From: Arthrobacter nitrophenolicus
Lineage (GTDB): Bacteria; Actinomycetota; Actinomycetes; Actinomycetales; Micrococcaceae
Reading direction: 5' to 3'
Assembly (NCBI RefSeq): GCF_000332815.1
Contig: NZ_AOFD01000003.1
Span: forward strand, 1 to 64,000
DNA: 64,000 nt
The notes under the pieces were generated by a model, which ran no database searches, was not told where the DNA came from, and saw only the letters and a program-made list of their open reading frames with translations. Positions 10,330 through 20,016 of this stretch are shown here, piece after piece. Both the position numbers and the translations under genes were made by a program. Each line of letters opens with the position of its first letter. Position 1 is the first letter of the stretch.

Positions 10330-10381
10330 CGACTAAAGCCTGCTGCGGCGGGCGTGACCTGACGTCGATGGGGGAAGAAGA

Positions 10382-11131
10382 ATGGCCGTACAGCCGGTAT
10401 CCGGAGGCAAACGGACGGGACACGCCGGCCTGCTGTTGGACCTGGTGACCGGCGCCGAGACGGACCTTGACTCAGTACAGCGGCTGGTCGAGTCCGCGGC
10501 GGCGGCGCTCGGCGGTCCGGCCGGCATGGCCTGCGCGGCCACCTTGCACCGGGCGGGGACCCCACCGGTGACGGCCGGGAGCACGGCCCCGGCGGAGTGC
10601 CTGGCATCCTCCGAGGAGCGGTACGGTGACGGACCCATGATGCAGGCCGACGCGGGGCCGGTGCAGGTGGCGGCGGACGGTTCCTCCCAGCGCTGGGACG
10701 CATACCGACGGCGGCTGGTGGCGTCCGGCTACGGCGCGGCACTGGCGGTGCCGCTTGATATGGGGACGCGTATTTCCTGCACCCTGGTGTTCCTGGGGCC
10801 GGAAGGTTTTGATTTCACGCCGGAGCTGGTCAGCGAGGCCACCTGGTTTGCCGGGGTGGCCTCGCAGAGCATGCAGCTGGCCCTGGAAGTGCGCAGCATC
10901 CGGTCAGCCGGGGACAACCTGAAAACGGTGCTGGAAAGCCGCACCTCTATCGACGTGGCGTGTGGGGTTGTCATGGCGCAGACGCGCTGCTCCTACACGG
11001 AGGCATTCAGCAAGCTCGCGGGAGTGTCCCGGCAGCGGAACCTGAAGGTCCGGACCGTCGCCGAGAACATCCTCAAAGCCCTGGCCGGCGGCACCCCGGC
11101 AGCCCGGTTCGAGCCCCCGGCGCTGGCCTAG
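10382..11131 (+). CDS. GAF and ANTAR domain-containing regulator
   Basis: A 249-residue cytoplasmic protein. Residues about 15-165 form a GAF-like sensor domain (QRWDAYRRRLVASGYGAALA and following strands). Residues 170-235 form an ANTAR RNA-binding domain (RTSIDVACGVVMAQ, then SYTEAFSKLAGVSRQRNLK). ANTAR proteins of this type act as antiterminators that bind paired hairpins in leader RNAs. A good RBS, GGGGAAGAAG, precedes the ATG. The gene is preceded by a GAGTA-N5-TACTC promoter. The signal sensed by the GAF domain and the RNA targets cannot be told from the sequence. Confidence 0.9.
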   Translation: MAVQPVSGGKRTGHAGLLLDLVTGAETDLDSVQRLVESAAAALGGPAGMACAATLHRAGTPPVTAGSTAPAECLASSEERYGDGPMMQADAGPVQVAADGSSQRWDAYRRRLVASGYGAALAVPLDMGTRISCTLVFLGPEGFDFTPELVSEATWFAGVASQSMQLALEVRSIRSAGDNLKTVLESRTSIDVACGVVMAQTRCSYTEAFSKLAGVSRQRNLKVRTVAENILKALAGGTPAARFEPPALA

Positions 11132-11144
11132 GTGGTGCCCAGGA

Positions 11145-11282
11145 CTAGCGGGTCAGCACGAAAATGGCGATGGCCAGGCCGACCACCAAAACAGCGTTCA
11201 CCACGACGTAGGGTTGGACGCCGCGCTTGGCCTCTGTGGCCATCCTGCGGCGCCCGTGCTTGCGATTGATTACTTCAGCCAT
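11145..11282 (-). CDS. 45-residue single-pass membrane protein, probably leaderless
   Basis: A short frame: a basic N-terminus (MAEVINRKHGRRRMATEAKR) followed by one hydrophobic segment of about 20 residues (VVVNAVLVVGLAIAIFVL) and TR at the end. It would place the basic end in the cytoplasm. The GAGTA-N5-TACTC promoter to its right puts the predicted transcription start on or next to the A of the ATG, and no Shine-Dalgarno sequence is present, so the mRNA may be leaderless. Function unknown. Confidence 0.65.
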   Translation of the reverse strand: MAEVINRKHGRRRMATEAKRGVQPYVVVNAVLVVGLAIAIFVLTR

Positions 11283-11288
11283 GCCCCG

Positions 11289-11333
11289 AATCTATGCAAG
11301 CCCCCGGCGCCGGCACCCGCGTAATCCCTACTC
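11289..11333 (-). promoter_or_regulatory. Palindrome-dependent promoter, copy 3
   Basis: On the minus strand GAGTAGGGATTACGC (11333-11319; right half degenerate) is followed after exactly 24 nt by TAGATT (11294-11289). The predicted start site falls at the initiation codon of the 45-residue gene. Confidence 0.55.
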
Positions 11334-11385
11334 GTTTTACTAAACCCCACTACGTGCTTCCCGCGCCCTGCAGGGTTTTCCTCTG

Positions 11386-12726
11386 CTACATACCGATCGT
11401 CGGGGTGGCCCGAAAGGCGTTCACGGCCTTGTCCAGGACAACCTGGGTGTCGCTTCCGGAATCAAGGACCGTGTTCCGGGCTGATGCGGAGTCGACCATG
11501 ACGGTGGTGACGGCGAGGCCTTCCGTGGCCTCGGTGGTGAGCAGGGCGTCAACCTGGGCCGCGAAGCAGGAATCGCTCGACTTGGCGGAGACGTCCAATG
11601 CCACTACATGGTTGTTGGAGACAAAGTTGCCCGCCCCCGCAGCCAGCCGGATGATGACAGGCGTGCCGCCCGCCGGCCGGATGCTCTCCGAGTCGATGAC
11701 CTCTGAGAAGTGGTTGCCCACCACGGAGTTGTTGCTGCCGCTGATGCTGAGGAGCCCGGTCAGGTCGTCCAGCCCGTTGTCCACTCCCAGGAAGGGCGTC
11801 CAGGGCTCATGGTCGCGGAGGAAGTGGTTGGTGGCCACCAGGTTTTCGGAGCTGTTGTCCTCGAGGAGCACCATCCCCGGGTAGAACGAATGCAGCCGGT
11901 TGTTGGTGACGCTGGACCGGGTGACGCCTTTGAAGTGGACGCTGCTCGCGCCCCGGGGGAAGACGTTGTTCGCGGTGACCAGGAGCCCGCCGTGGTTCTC
12001 GGCGTAGATCGAGTGGCCCTTGAAGCCGGCGCCCACCAGGTTGTCGGTGATCTTGGAGGCCTGTCCCCAGCCCCGCAGTTCGATGCAGCTTCCGCACTCG
12101 GCAATGAAGTTGTCGTGGATGGACAGCGCGTCCGCGTGATAGATGGTGAGGGCGTGCTCCAGGTAGACGAATCCCATGCCGGTGACGCGGAACGAGTCGT
12201 TGGCAGTCGCGGCGTAGATGCCGGTCTTGCCGTTGACGTACGTGTTTTCCGCCCGCAGTCCGGAGCCGTCCGGAACGAAGTGCAGCCCGTCGATGCAGAA
12301 GTTGGAGAACTCCACGGAACTGATCCGCGGGCTTCCGTTCCGCTCGACATAGAAGGCGGCGCCCTTGGCTTCCTCCCCGTCCCCGGCAGCGGGAAGGTCC
12401 ACGATGACCCGGCTTCCGCCCGGCCACAGCTCGTGCAGGTCCGGCCATTCGTCTTCGGGCACGTTGAAGCGGATGCTCGACGACGTGAAGCCGTGCCCGG
12501 AGCCCTCGATCCGGAGGAAGCTGACGTCGATCAGTACCTGGGTGCGAAGGTGGTAATCCCCCGGCGGAAGGTAGATCACCGCGCCGGGCTTGCCGCCGTC
12601 GTTCACATCTGTGGCAGCCTGCCGTTCCTTGATGTCGGCGATGATGCTGTTGATCACTTCGCCCACGTCCTTGGCCGGATTGCCGACCGGCCACATGGTC
12701 ACGTCGTAATAGTTGTTGCTTGGCAT
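11386..12726 (-). CDS. GH91 family protein, probable intracellular difructose-anhydride hydrolase
   Basis: A 446-residue right-handed beta-helix protein paralogous to the secreted inulin fructotransferase at 20017. It has no signal peptide, so it should act in the cytoplasm. The acidic pair known from GH91 enzymes, Asp and Glu eleven residues apart, is present as Asp199 (ADALSIHDN) and Glu210 (IAECG). Known Arthrobacter DFA III hydrolases are cytoplasmic GH91 relatives of the transferase, and position as last gene of a transporter/GH32/kinase operon fits that role. Hydrolysis would yield inulobiose for the GH32 enzyme. The specific anhydride (DFA I or III) is not settled by sequence alone. 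The frame is intact. Confidence 0.8.
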   Translation of the reverse strand: MPSNNYYDVTMWPVGNPAKDVGEVINSIIADIKERQAATDVNDGGKPGAVIYLPPGDYHLRTQVLIDVSFLRIEGSGHGFTSSSIRFNVPEDEWPDLHELWPGGSRVIVDLPAAGDGEEAKGAAFYVERNGSPRISSVEFSNFCIDGLHFVPDGSGLRAENTYVNGKTGIYAATANDSFRVTGMGFVYLEHALTIYHADALSIHDNFIAECGSCIELRGWGQASKITDNLVGAGFKGHSIYAENHGGLLVTANNVFPRGASSVHFKGVTRSSVTNNRLHSFYPGMVLLEDNSSENLVATNHFLRDHEPWTPFLGVDNGLDDLTGLLSISGSNNSVVGNHFSEVIDSESIRPAGGTPVIIRLAAGAGNFVSNNHVVALDVSAKSSDSCFAAQVDALLTTEATEGLAVTTVMVDSASARNTVLDSGSDTQVVLDKAVNAFRATPTIGM

Positions 12727-12752
12727 GGGCTCTTCCCTTTGTGTCCTGGTTC

Positions 12753-13690
12753 TCATGGTGCCACTGTTTGCTGCTCCGGGAGCTCGGCCTGCAGCTCCTC
12801 CGCCGTCGGCGGGTTGGCGCCGGGCCGGCTGACCGTGATGGCCGCTGCCCGGGAGGCCATCCGGCCCAGCGACTCCAGCACGGAGGGCGCCAAGCCGTCG
12901 GCCCCGCGCATGAGGAGTCCGTAGACCAGGGCGGACATGTAGGAGTCGCCGGCGCCGATGGTGTCCGCCACTTCGGCCGTGACCGGGGGGACCTCCACCT
13001 GCGCGCCCGCCGTGGTGAGCAACGATCCTTCCGCTCCCCTGGTGACGGCGACGAGCCCGGCCCCGAGGTCCAGGATGCGCTGTGAGATGTCCGCCAGGGA
13101 CAGCTTCGGGTACAGCCACAGGGCATCCTCGTCGCTGAGTTTGACCACCTCGGTGAAGGGGACGAGTTCCTCGAAGATGGTCTTCGCCTCGAAGTGGCTG
13201 CCGAGCAGGGCAGGGCGGATGTTGGGGTCGTAGGTGACCATGCACCGCCGGTGCGACTGCTCCAGAAGCTCCCTTACCGCAGCTGCCCCCGGCGCCAGGA
13301 AAGTGGCGATGGAGCCGGTGTGCAGGACTTTGGGCAGCGTGGCCGGGGCGATCCGCGGCAGATCCCAGCGGATGTCGAAGTCATAGTGCGCGGACCCGTC
13401 GGACGCCAGGGTCGCCGTCGCCGTGGCGGTCCGGCCAGGCCCTTTGGAACCGGGCAGGAGTTCGACGCCGGCGCTGCGCAGGTGCTGCTCGATGGCCGCG
13501 CCGCGCGGGTCGTCGCCGATCGAGGTCAGCAACGCGGTGGCCGCGCCCAGCCGCCCGAGCCCGTAGGCCACGTTGGCCGGTGACCCGCCGGGGTGCTCCA
13601 CAGTGCCCGCGGACGTGACAACGATGTCCACGAGGGCTTCACCGACTACTACGACGTCAGGGCCGGCTGGGGGTCATCGTTCGTGTGCAT
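12753..13690 (-). CDS. PfkB-family carbohydrate kinase, probable fructokinase (frameshifted)
   Basis: A ribokinase/PfkB family sugar kinase. GGSPANVAYGLGRLGA is the N-terminal family signature; the C-terminal DTIGAGDSY holds the catalytic Asp and anion hole. The ATG at 13690 has an AAAGG upstream and reads MHTNDDPQPA; the frame then slips by one base at 13660-13662 (one C of a C run missing) before DVVVVGEALVDIVV. Repaired length is 312 residues. Placed between a GH32 fructosidase and a GH91 hydrolase-like gene, it most likely phosphorylates the fructose they release. Without the repair, translation would have to start at a GTG inside the first conserved strand. Confidence 0.8.
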
Positions 13691-13725
13691 TTTTCGGGAC
13701 CTTTCTTGACTTGCCCAACCTGCGG

Positions 13726-15315
13726 TCAGGTGAGGGTTGAGACCGTGAGTTTCTGGATTGTTGCCGGGCCTCCCGCGGCCGCCAGCCAGTTCGCCTGGCT
13801 TTCCGCGCCGGGGAAGACGAGGTCTGTCAGGACCACCGCGCCGCCCTGCGCGAAGACCTCCACCGAGCAATGGTCGACGACGATCTGCAGCTTGAGCACG
13901 CCGTCCTCAAGGACCAGCGGGGCTGACTCCGCGGAGGAAAACTTTTCGTGGAAACCCGTGTCCCCTGACCTGCTGCGGTCAAGGACGAGCCGGCCGGTGG
14001 CGGCGTTGTAGCCCAGCACCGTGCCCGTGCTTCCGTCCTCGCTGGCGAAGAGGTGGAAGGCCACGTGTTCGGCGCTCCCGGGCAGGATCTCCGCCTCGAT
14101 GACCTGCGCGCTGCCCGGTGCCGCAGCCGGCAGCAGGAGGACCGAGTCCTGCAGGTCGGACGGTTCCGTGATGATCTGCTCCACGGGAGCAAGGGCAGGC
14201 GGCTCCTGTCCGGAAGGGTGGCCGGGCAGGACGGGCTGCTGGACCAGGCGCGCCGAGCCGTTGGCTGCGGTGAGGCGCACTTCGCGGGCGAGGGTCATGG
14301 AGGACCGCCAGGGGGCGGTGGGCAGCTGGTTGGCGTAGTCCCAGTTGTTCATCCAGCCGATGATGATCCGCCGCCCACCGGGGACGTTGCTGAAGGAGAC
14401 GGAGGCGTAGCAGTCGCGTCCCCAGTCCAGCCACAGGCATTGCTGCAGGGCGGCAGCGGCCGCCACGGGGTCACCCAGGGTGCTCACCCCGGCCGGCGCT
14501 GCAACTGAAGAGGCGTCCGGGACGAACCGCGCGCCGTCGAACTGGCCCACGAAGTACTGGCCGCCGGAACCTCCGGCCACCGCGCCCGGATTGACGTTGA
14601 CGATCAGGACCCATTTGACGTTGTCCGGGTCCCCGTCAACGGCCAGGGGGAAGAGATCGGGGCACTCCCATTCGCCCTGGTCTGCGTTCACGGGGCCGAA
14701 CTCGCTGAGGAAGTCCCAGGTCTTGAGGTCGTCCGACCGGTAGAAGACCACCTTCTGGTGCTGCGCTTCGACGGCCACCATAATCCAGCAGGTGCCCCGC
14801 CCGCCCTCGTAGCGGAAGACTTTGGGGTCGCGGAAGTGCGCAGAGTTCCGGGCTAGGACAGGGTTGTTGCGGTACTTGTGCCAGGTCATTCCCGCGTCGG
14901 TGCTGTAGGCCAGGGACTGCGCCTGCGTGCCGTGGTGCTCGGACGCTGCCTTGTAGGCGCTGGTGTAGATGGCCACGAGGGCCGGTGCGTCCGCGGTACC
15001 GAAGCCGGACGTGTTTCCGTGGTCCACCACCACGGAACCGGAGAAGATGTCCTCGGTTTCGTCGCAGGCAATGGCGACGGGGTGTTCGGTCCAGTGGAGC
15101 AGGTCCCGGGAGGTGGCGTGGCCCCAGGACATGTTGCCCCACACGTTGCCGTAGGGGTTGTTCTGGAAGAAGAGGTGGTAGAGCCCGTCGTGGAAGACCA
15201 GGCCGTTGGGGTCGTTCAGCCAGGTGTCCCGGGCCGTGAAGTGGACGGCGGGACGGAACCTGGCGGTACCGGCCGGAGGCGTTTCCGGGCGTGCGGCATC
15301 AAGGAAGGTGGACAT
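13726..15315 (-). CDS. GH32 beta-fructofuranosidase / fructan beta-fructosidase, intracellular
   Basis: A 529-residue GH32 enzyme with all three active-site motifs: WLNDPNG (nucleophile Asp35), FRDP (residues 161-164) and WECPDL (acid/base Glu217). The five-blade propeller is followed by a C-terminal beta-sandwich. No signal peptide is present, so it acts on imported sugars. It would split inulobiose or short fructo-oligosaccharides into fructose (and glucose from sucrose-type ends). It sits between the LacI regulator and the kinase in the fructan operon. Confidence 0.9.
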   Translation of the reverse strand: MSTFLDAARPETPPAGTARFRPAVHFTARDTWLNDPNGLVFHDGLYHLFFQNNPYGNVWGNMSWGHATSRDLLHWTEHPVAIACDETEDIFSGSVVVDHGNTSGFGTADAPALVAIYTSAYKAASEHHGTQAQSLAYSTDAGMTWHKYRNNPVLARNSAHFRDPKVFRYEGGRGTCWIMVAVEAQHQKVVFYRSDDLKTWDFLSEFGPVNADQGEWECPDLFPLAVDGDPDNVKWVLIVNVNPGAVAGGSGGQYFVGQFDGARFVPDASSVAAPAGVSTLGDPVAAAAALQQCLWLDWGRDCYASVSFSNVPGGRRIIIGWMNNWDYANQLPTAPWRSSMTLAREVRLTAANGSARLVQQPVLPGHPSGQEPPALAPVEQIITEPSDLQDSVLLLPAAAPGSAQVIEAEILPGSAEHVAFHLFASEDGSTGTVLGYNAATGRLVLDRSRSGDTGFHEKFSSAESAPLVLEDGVLKLQIVVDHCSVEVFAQGGAVVLTDLVFPGAESQANWLAAAGGPATIQKLTVSTLT

Positions 15316-15355
15316 GTTTGGTGCGGTCCTCTGGGAAAGTGGAAGGGGCTGGCTG

Positions 15356-16399
15356 CTAGGGCCGGGGAGCCGCGATGGAATCGCGGCGCACCAGCGGGCA
15401 GCCCAGGATGGTCGGGTGGAGTGCCATGAGGGTCAGGTCTGTCTTCCCTTCGACGGCGTCAATCAGGTGCTCTGTGGCCCAGGCACCCATCTCGTAGTGG
15501 GGCAGGGCCACGGTGGTGAGGCCCGGGTGGAGATTGGCGGCAATCAGTTCCTGGTCATCGAAGCCGACCACTGACAGGTCGCCGGGAATGCTGAGGCCCA
15601 GCTCGGCGGCGGCGCGGTAGGCTCCCATCGCCATCCGGTCGTTGTAGCAGAACAGGCCGGTGGGCCGGTCCTCGCGTGCCAGGATCCGCCGGGCCGCCTC
15701 GTAGCCGCCATGCACTTCGGAGACCTCGGACTCGACAGGTGCCGCGTCGCCGTCGAGCCCTGCTTCGGTCAGCATGGTTCGGAAGGCTTGGAGCCGCTCG
15801 CGGGTGGCCGGGACGTCGTCGGTGTTGTTGATGAAGCCCACCCGGGTGTGGCCCGCTTCGAGGAGCGCGCCGACGGCGGCCCGTGCACCGCCGTCTTCGT
15901 CCGGGATCACGGCGGTGATGTTTCCGCCTTTGGCCACCGAGTCCACCAGCACGGAGGGCACACTGCCCAGGTTGGCCGGCAGCTCCACGTTGCGGTGGTA
16001 CATGGTGGCGTAGAGGATGCCGTCCACCCGGCGTTCCAGGAGGGCGTCGACGTCGGCCCGCCGGGATTCGAGGCTGGCCGAGCCGGAGGTGTTGATGATC
16101 ATAAGGCCGTACCCCCGGGCCTTTGCGGCCTCGTCGGCGCCCAGGATAATGCGGCCGGCGTGGGGCGTGGTGGCGATATCCTCGCTCACCAGGCCCAGCA
16201 TGCCGGTCCGCTGCGTGCGCAGCGCCTGGGCCAGGCGGTTGGGACCGTAGCCGAGCTGCTCGGCGGCGGACTTGACCTTGTCCCTGGTCTCGGGGCTGAT
16301 CCGGGCGTAGGAAACCTCGTTGAGCACGTGGGAGACAGTTGTCACGGAAACGCCGGCGGCGACGGCCACGTCCTTGATGCCGATGTTCTTGTTGGTCAT
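15356..16399 (-). CDS. LacI-family transcriptional regulator of the first fructan operon
   Basis: A 347-residue regulator. The N-terminal helix-turn-helix and hinge (IKDVAVAAGVSVTTVSHVL) are followed by a periplasmic-binding-protein-like effector domain. Encoded inside the operon between the permease genes and GH32, it probably represses the divergent promoters near 19727-19825 and releases them when a fructose-type sugar binds. It differs from the two tandem LacI proteins at 21935 and 23216, whose operators look different. Confidence 0.88.
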   Translation of the reverse strand: MTNKNIGIKDVAVAAGVSVTTVSHVLNEVSYARISPETRDKVKSAAEQLGYGPNRLAQALRTQRTGMLGLVSEDIATTPHAGRIILGADEAAKARGYGLMIINTSGSASLESRRADVDALLERRVDGILYATMYHRNVELPANLGSVPSVLVDSVAKGGNITAVIPDEDGGARAAVGALLEAGHTRVGFINNTDDVPATRERLQAFRTMLTEAGLDGDAAPVESEVSEVHGGYEAARRILAREDRPTGLFCYNDRMAMGAYRAAAELGLSIPGDLSVVGFDDQELIAANLHPGLTTVALPHYEMGAWATEHLIDAVEGKTDLTLMALHPTILGCPLVRRDSIAAPRP

Positions 16400-16465
16400 C
16401 TGTGTCCCACGTCCTTATGGATTGTCCGGTATGAGTAGGCTACCGACGAATGCCGGCGGCCCTGG

Positions 16466-17415
16466 CTAGCCCTTGACCGCGCCGAGCGTCATGCCCGCCA
16501 CGATCTTGCGCTGCAGGAGAAGGTCAGCAGGATGACCGGGATGGAGTAGACCGCGGCCAGCGCCGTCATGGATCCCCAGTCCAGGCCGAACTGGGTCTGG
16601 AAGTTCGCGATCACCACGGGCGTTGTCTGCGAGCGGATGGCGGTCATCAGGAGGGCGAAGAGGAACTCGTTCCAGGACGCCAGGAAGGCGAAGATCGCCG
16701 TGACGGCGATGCCGCCGGAGACCACCGGGATAACAACCCGCCAGAGGGCGCCGAGCCTGCTGCACCCGTCCACGGTTGCCGCCTCCTCCAGGTCTTTCGG
16801 GACCGCTTCGAAGAAGCTGGACATCAGCCAGATGGAGAGCGGCAGGGAGATGGTGGTGTGCGCGATGGAGAGTGCGATGGGGGTATCGGCCAGGCCCACG
16901 GACCCCATCATGGAGGCCAGCGGAATGCCGATCGCCACCGGCGGGACCATACGCGTCACCAGGGCGGCCATGATGAAGATCCGGCCGCTCAGCGTCTTGT
17001 ACCGGGTGATGCCGTAGGCGGCGGGCACCGCCAGGACCAGGGAGAGCACGGTGCTGATGATCGCCGTCTGGATGCTATTGATGAACGACGCCGGCACACC
17101 GCTGCGGCCCAGCGCGTTGACGTAGTTCTCCAGCGTCCACTCCCGCGGAAGGATGGTGGGCGGCACGGCGATGGTGTCGATCGGGGTCTTGAAGGACGTG
17201 AACAGCAGGTACAGGAACGGGAATCCGTAGAGCACCATGGCTGCCGCGAGGAGGATCCACAGCAGCGTGCGGGTGCTCCGCCGGCCGGCCTCCAGCCCTT
17301 CCCGGTTGACGCTGCGGCGCTTGCGGGGAGGGACGACGGCGGCTGCCGCGGAAGGTGCCGCGGATGCCGTTGCCGGGGTCCCGCCGTCGTGCTTTGTTCG
17401 TTCAGCGAGGCGCAT
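16466..17415 (-). CDS. Sugar ABC transporter permease, MalG-type (C-terminal frameshift)
   Basis: Inner-membrane permease of a carbohydrate-uptake (CUT1) transporter with an N-terminal cytoplasmic extension and six membrane segments. The EAA loop is EEAATVDGCSRLGALWRVVI. The frame slips near 16517-16522 (sense TTCTCCTGCAG, one base missing); the repaired end reads LLQRKIVAGMTLGAVKG, the standard ending of this family, giving 316 residues. The ATG overlaps the previous permease stop (TGATG). It pairs with the permease at 17415-18302 and the binding protein at 18368. Confidence 0.85.
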
Positions 17416-18302
17416 CAGGTGTCCTTTCCTGGCCGCCAGATGGTGGACACCGCGACGAACGCGACGGCCAGCATCGCCAGCAGGTAGATGGTGCCCATGG
17501 CGCTGGCCAGGCCGGGATCGCCGAAGCGGATCATGGTCCGGTAAATCAGCAGGCTCATGGTTTCCGAGGCGGACTGCGGGCCGCCGTTGGTCTGGATGAG
17601 GATGGTGTCAAAGGCCCTGGCCGCGTCGATGCCGCGCACCACCAGCGCGACGGCGATGACGGGGCGGAGCAGCGGAAGGATGATCCGGAACAGCAGGGCC
17701 GGGGCGCGGGCACCGTCCAGCCGCGCGGCTTCGATGAGGTCGCCGGGGATGTTCTGCAGTCCGGCGAAAAGCACCAGGCACATGAACGAGGTGGTCAGCC
17801 AGATGTCGGGGATGGCCACCGAGTACAGCACGATGCCGGGGTCTGACAGCCAGCCGATCTGGTTGGGGTTGCCCAGGATGCCGGCCTGGTGCAGGAGGGT
17901 TCCGATGAGGCCGAAGTTGTCGATCATCAGGAACTTCCAGAGCAGGCCTGCAACGATCGGGGCGATCATAAGCGGGTACATGAACACGGTCCGCCAGATC
18001 TGGGAGCTGCGGCCCAGCATGGTGAACAGCAGTGCCATGCCCAGGCCGAGGGCGAACTCGAGGGTCACCACCACCAGGGTGTAGGCCAGGGTCCGCCAGC
18101 CCGCTCCCGTAAAGGCCTCTGATGCGAAGGCGCGGAAGTAGTTGTCCAGGCCCACGAAGTCGCGGGGGCCGCCGGCGATCGGGGAGATTTTGTAGAAGCT
18201 GTCCGCCACCAGGCGGAACAGCGGGAAGGCCACGAATATTGCCAGGAACAGCGCCGCTGGTGTCATCAGGAACAATGCGAAGCGGCGGTCGGAGATGCGC
18301 AC
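17415..18302 (-). CDS. Sugar ABC transporter permease, MalF-type
   Basis: A 295-residue permease with six membrane segments and the EAA loop IEAARLDGARAPALLFRIIL. The GTG at 18302 is chosen because the reading RISDRRFALFLMTPAALF puts a short basic N-terminus directly before the first membrane helix; upstream sequence in this frame is low-complexity. It follows the binding-protein gene by 65 bases and overlaps the next permease. It is the first permease of the imported-fructan transporter, presumably for difructose anhydride or fructo-oligosaccharides. Confidence 0.85.
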   Translation of the reverse strand: MRISDRRFALFLMTPAALFLAIFVAFPLFRLVADSFYKISPIAGGPRDFVGLDNYFRAFASEAFTGAGWRTLAYTLVVVTLEFALGLGMALLFTMLGRSSQIWRTVFMYPLMIAPIVAGLLWKFLMIDNFGLIGTLLHQAGILGNPNQIGWLSDPGIVLYSVAIPDIWLTTSFMCLVLFAGLQNIPGDLIEAARLDGARAPALLFRIILPLLRPVIAVALVVRGIDAARAFDTILIQTNGGPQSASETMSLLIYRTMIRFGDPGLASAMGTIYLLAMLAVAFVAVSTIWRPGKDT

Positions 18303-18367
18303 GGTTTTCTCTTCCGCTGGTTGGGGCCGCGGCCGGCACCGGTACACAGGTGCCGGCCGCGGTGGTC

Positions 18368-19643
18368 TTACTTGAGGAGGTCCTCGATCTGCTTCTTGCG
18401 TCGGCGAGGAGGGTGGCGGAGTCACCGCCGGCAACGGCCTTCTGCAGCATGGGCACCAGGACGGTGTCCACAATCTGCTGCCACTTCTCGGTGGCAGGGC
18501 GGGTGGCGGTGGCTTCCCCGTTGAGGGTTTCGATCAGCGGCTTGAAGCTCTCGTAGCCTTCCTTGTCCTGGTACTTCTCGAACGCGGAGATGCGGGAGGC
18601 CAGGCCCAGGCTGGATTCGATGCCCTTGTCGTTGTAGTCGTAGGCGCACTTCACGAACTTCTTGGCCGCCTCGGTGTTCTTGGTGGCCTTCGGCACCGTG
18701 AGGTACCAGGGGCCGGGAACGCCGCCGACGCCGGCGGATCCGGCGATCATGGGGGCTGTGCCCACCTTGCCCGCCACCGGGGAGTCCTTGGGGATCTGCC
18801 GGTAGGCGTGGGCCCAGAACCGGGTCATGGCGTCTGGCCCTGGTTGAACAGGTTCTGCGCTGCGGCCCAGTCCACCTGGGCTGCGCCGGAGGGAGCGTAC
18901 TTGGCCAGGCCCACGTAGAAGTCCAGGGCTTCCTTGTGCGCGGCGTTGTCGATGACCACCTTGTCGCCGTCCAGGACCATGGGCGAGCCGGCCTGCAGGA
19001 CGTGGGCCAGCCATTCGGTTTCCACGCCGCCCTTGACGTCCGTGCCGTACATGCCGTCCTTGGTGAAGAACTCGGAGATGTCCTGGTACTGCTCCCAGGT
19101 GGTGGGGGCAGCCAGTTCATAGCCGTACTTGGCCTGGAAGTCGGCCTTGTTCTTGGCGTCCTCGAACAGGTCCTTGCGGTACAGGATGATTTCGGCGTTG
19201 GTCCAGGCGGGCAGGCCCACGAAGTGCCCGTCCACGTTGGCTTCCTTGACCAGGGCCGGGAAGATGTCCTTCTTGGCCTCGTCCGTGAAGATCTCGTCAA
19301 TGGGCTGGAGGGCGTCCTTGAAGCTGGGCAGCCACACGGAGTCCAGGGCGGCCACGTCGAAGGAGACATTGCCGGAGGAGAATTCGCTGGAAAGGCGGTT
19401 GAACATGCCGTCGTAGGGCAGTTCGACGAAGTTGGCGCTGACGCCTGTTTCGGTCTTGCACTGTTCGGCAACGCCGGTCAGCTCGGCGTGGCCGCCGGCT
19501 TCGACCAGGACGTTGACGGTGTTGGTGCCGGCGCTTCCGGTAGACGTGGCCGGGCCTCCTGCGCCGCACGCCGAGGCGGACAGTGCGACGGCGGTGCAGA
19601 TGCCGCCGACGGCGAGCCTGCTGATGAATGTACGAGTGGACAT
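18368..19643 (-). CDS. Sugar ABC transporter substrate-binding lipoprotein (two frameshifts)
   Basis: Extracytoplasmic solute-binding protein of the carbohydrate type. The signal peptide ends in a lipobox LSASAC with Cys26. Two single-base losses break the frame: near 18829 (sense ACGCCATG, expected QTAMTRFWAH) and near 18398 (sense GACGCAAG, expected DAKKQIEDLLK). Repaired length is 425 residues, normal for the family. It is the first gene of a seven-gene minus-strand operon, read from a promoter with a LacI-type operator (19700-19756). The ligand is inferred from context to be an inulin-derived oligosaccharide or difructose anhydride. Confidence 0.82.
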
Positions 19644-19699
19644 CGCTGTCGACTCACTTTCTCTTGAACGGAATGGTGAGAGTGACTCGGTCTGAAAAA

Positions 19700-19756
19700 T
19701 CGTTTTGCCAAAACGACTTGGCATTCACCATAGGCCTGCTTGCGATCGAGTGTCAA
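19700..19756 (-). promoter_or_regulatory. Promoter and LacI-type operator of the fructan uptake operon
   Basis: On the minus strand TTGACA (19756-19751), 18-nt spacer, TATGGT (19732-19727). The near-perfect palindrome TCGTTTTGCCAAAACGA (19700-19716) lies about 10 nt downstream of the -10, covering the expected transcription start, a classic repression position. Confidence 0.7.
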
Positions 19757-19795
19757 GGGTCACCGCTGTGCCAAAAAGCGAAAGAAATTTTGGCG

Positions 19796-19855
19796 TTGAC
19801 AGCCGCAGCCCCGCCCTCCTAGCCTCGAGGCATCCGGCCAACCAAATCGTTTTGG
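19796..19855 (+). promoter_or_regulatory. Promoter and LacI-type operator of the inulin fructotransferase gene
   Basis: TTGACA (19796-19801), 18-nt spacer, TAGCCT (19820-19825), then the palindrome CCAAATCGTTTTGG (19842-19855), about 16 nt past the -10. It shares the TCGTTTTG core with the operator on the other side, so one LacI protein probably controls both directions. Confidence 0.68.
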
Positions 19856-20016
19856 CTTGCGTCTGAAGATTTCCGCTCTATGGGGAGCAGGGACCTCTTC
19901 TACGTATCGGCGCATACTTGGCGGCCCCCAAGATCCCGCAGCCCTGTGCTGTAAAGAGCCATGCCTTGCGGTGCCGGATAGACCACACGTTCCACTGTGC
20001 ATTGAGGAGAAAAGCG

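Noticed and set aside
16431..16446. GAGTAGGCTACC near the LacI gene as a seventh GAGTA-N5-TACTC copy
   Set aside because: The right arm matches only poorly and no TANNNT at the fixed distance precedes a start codon.
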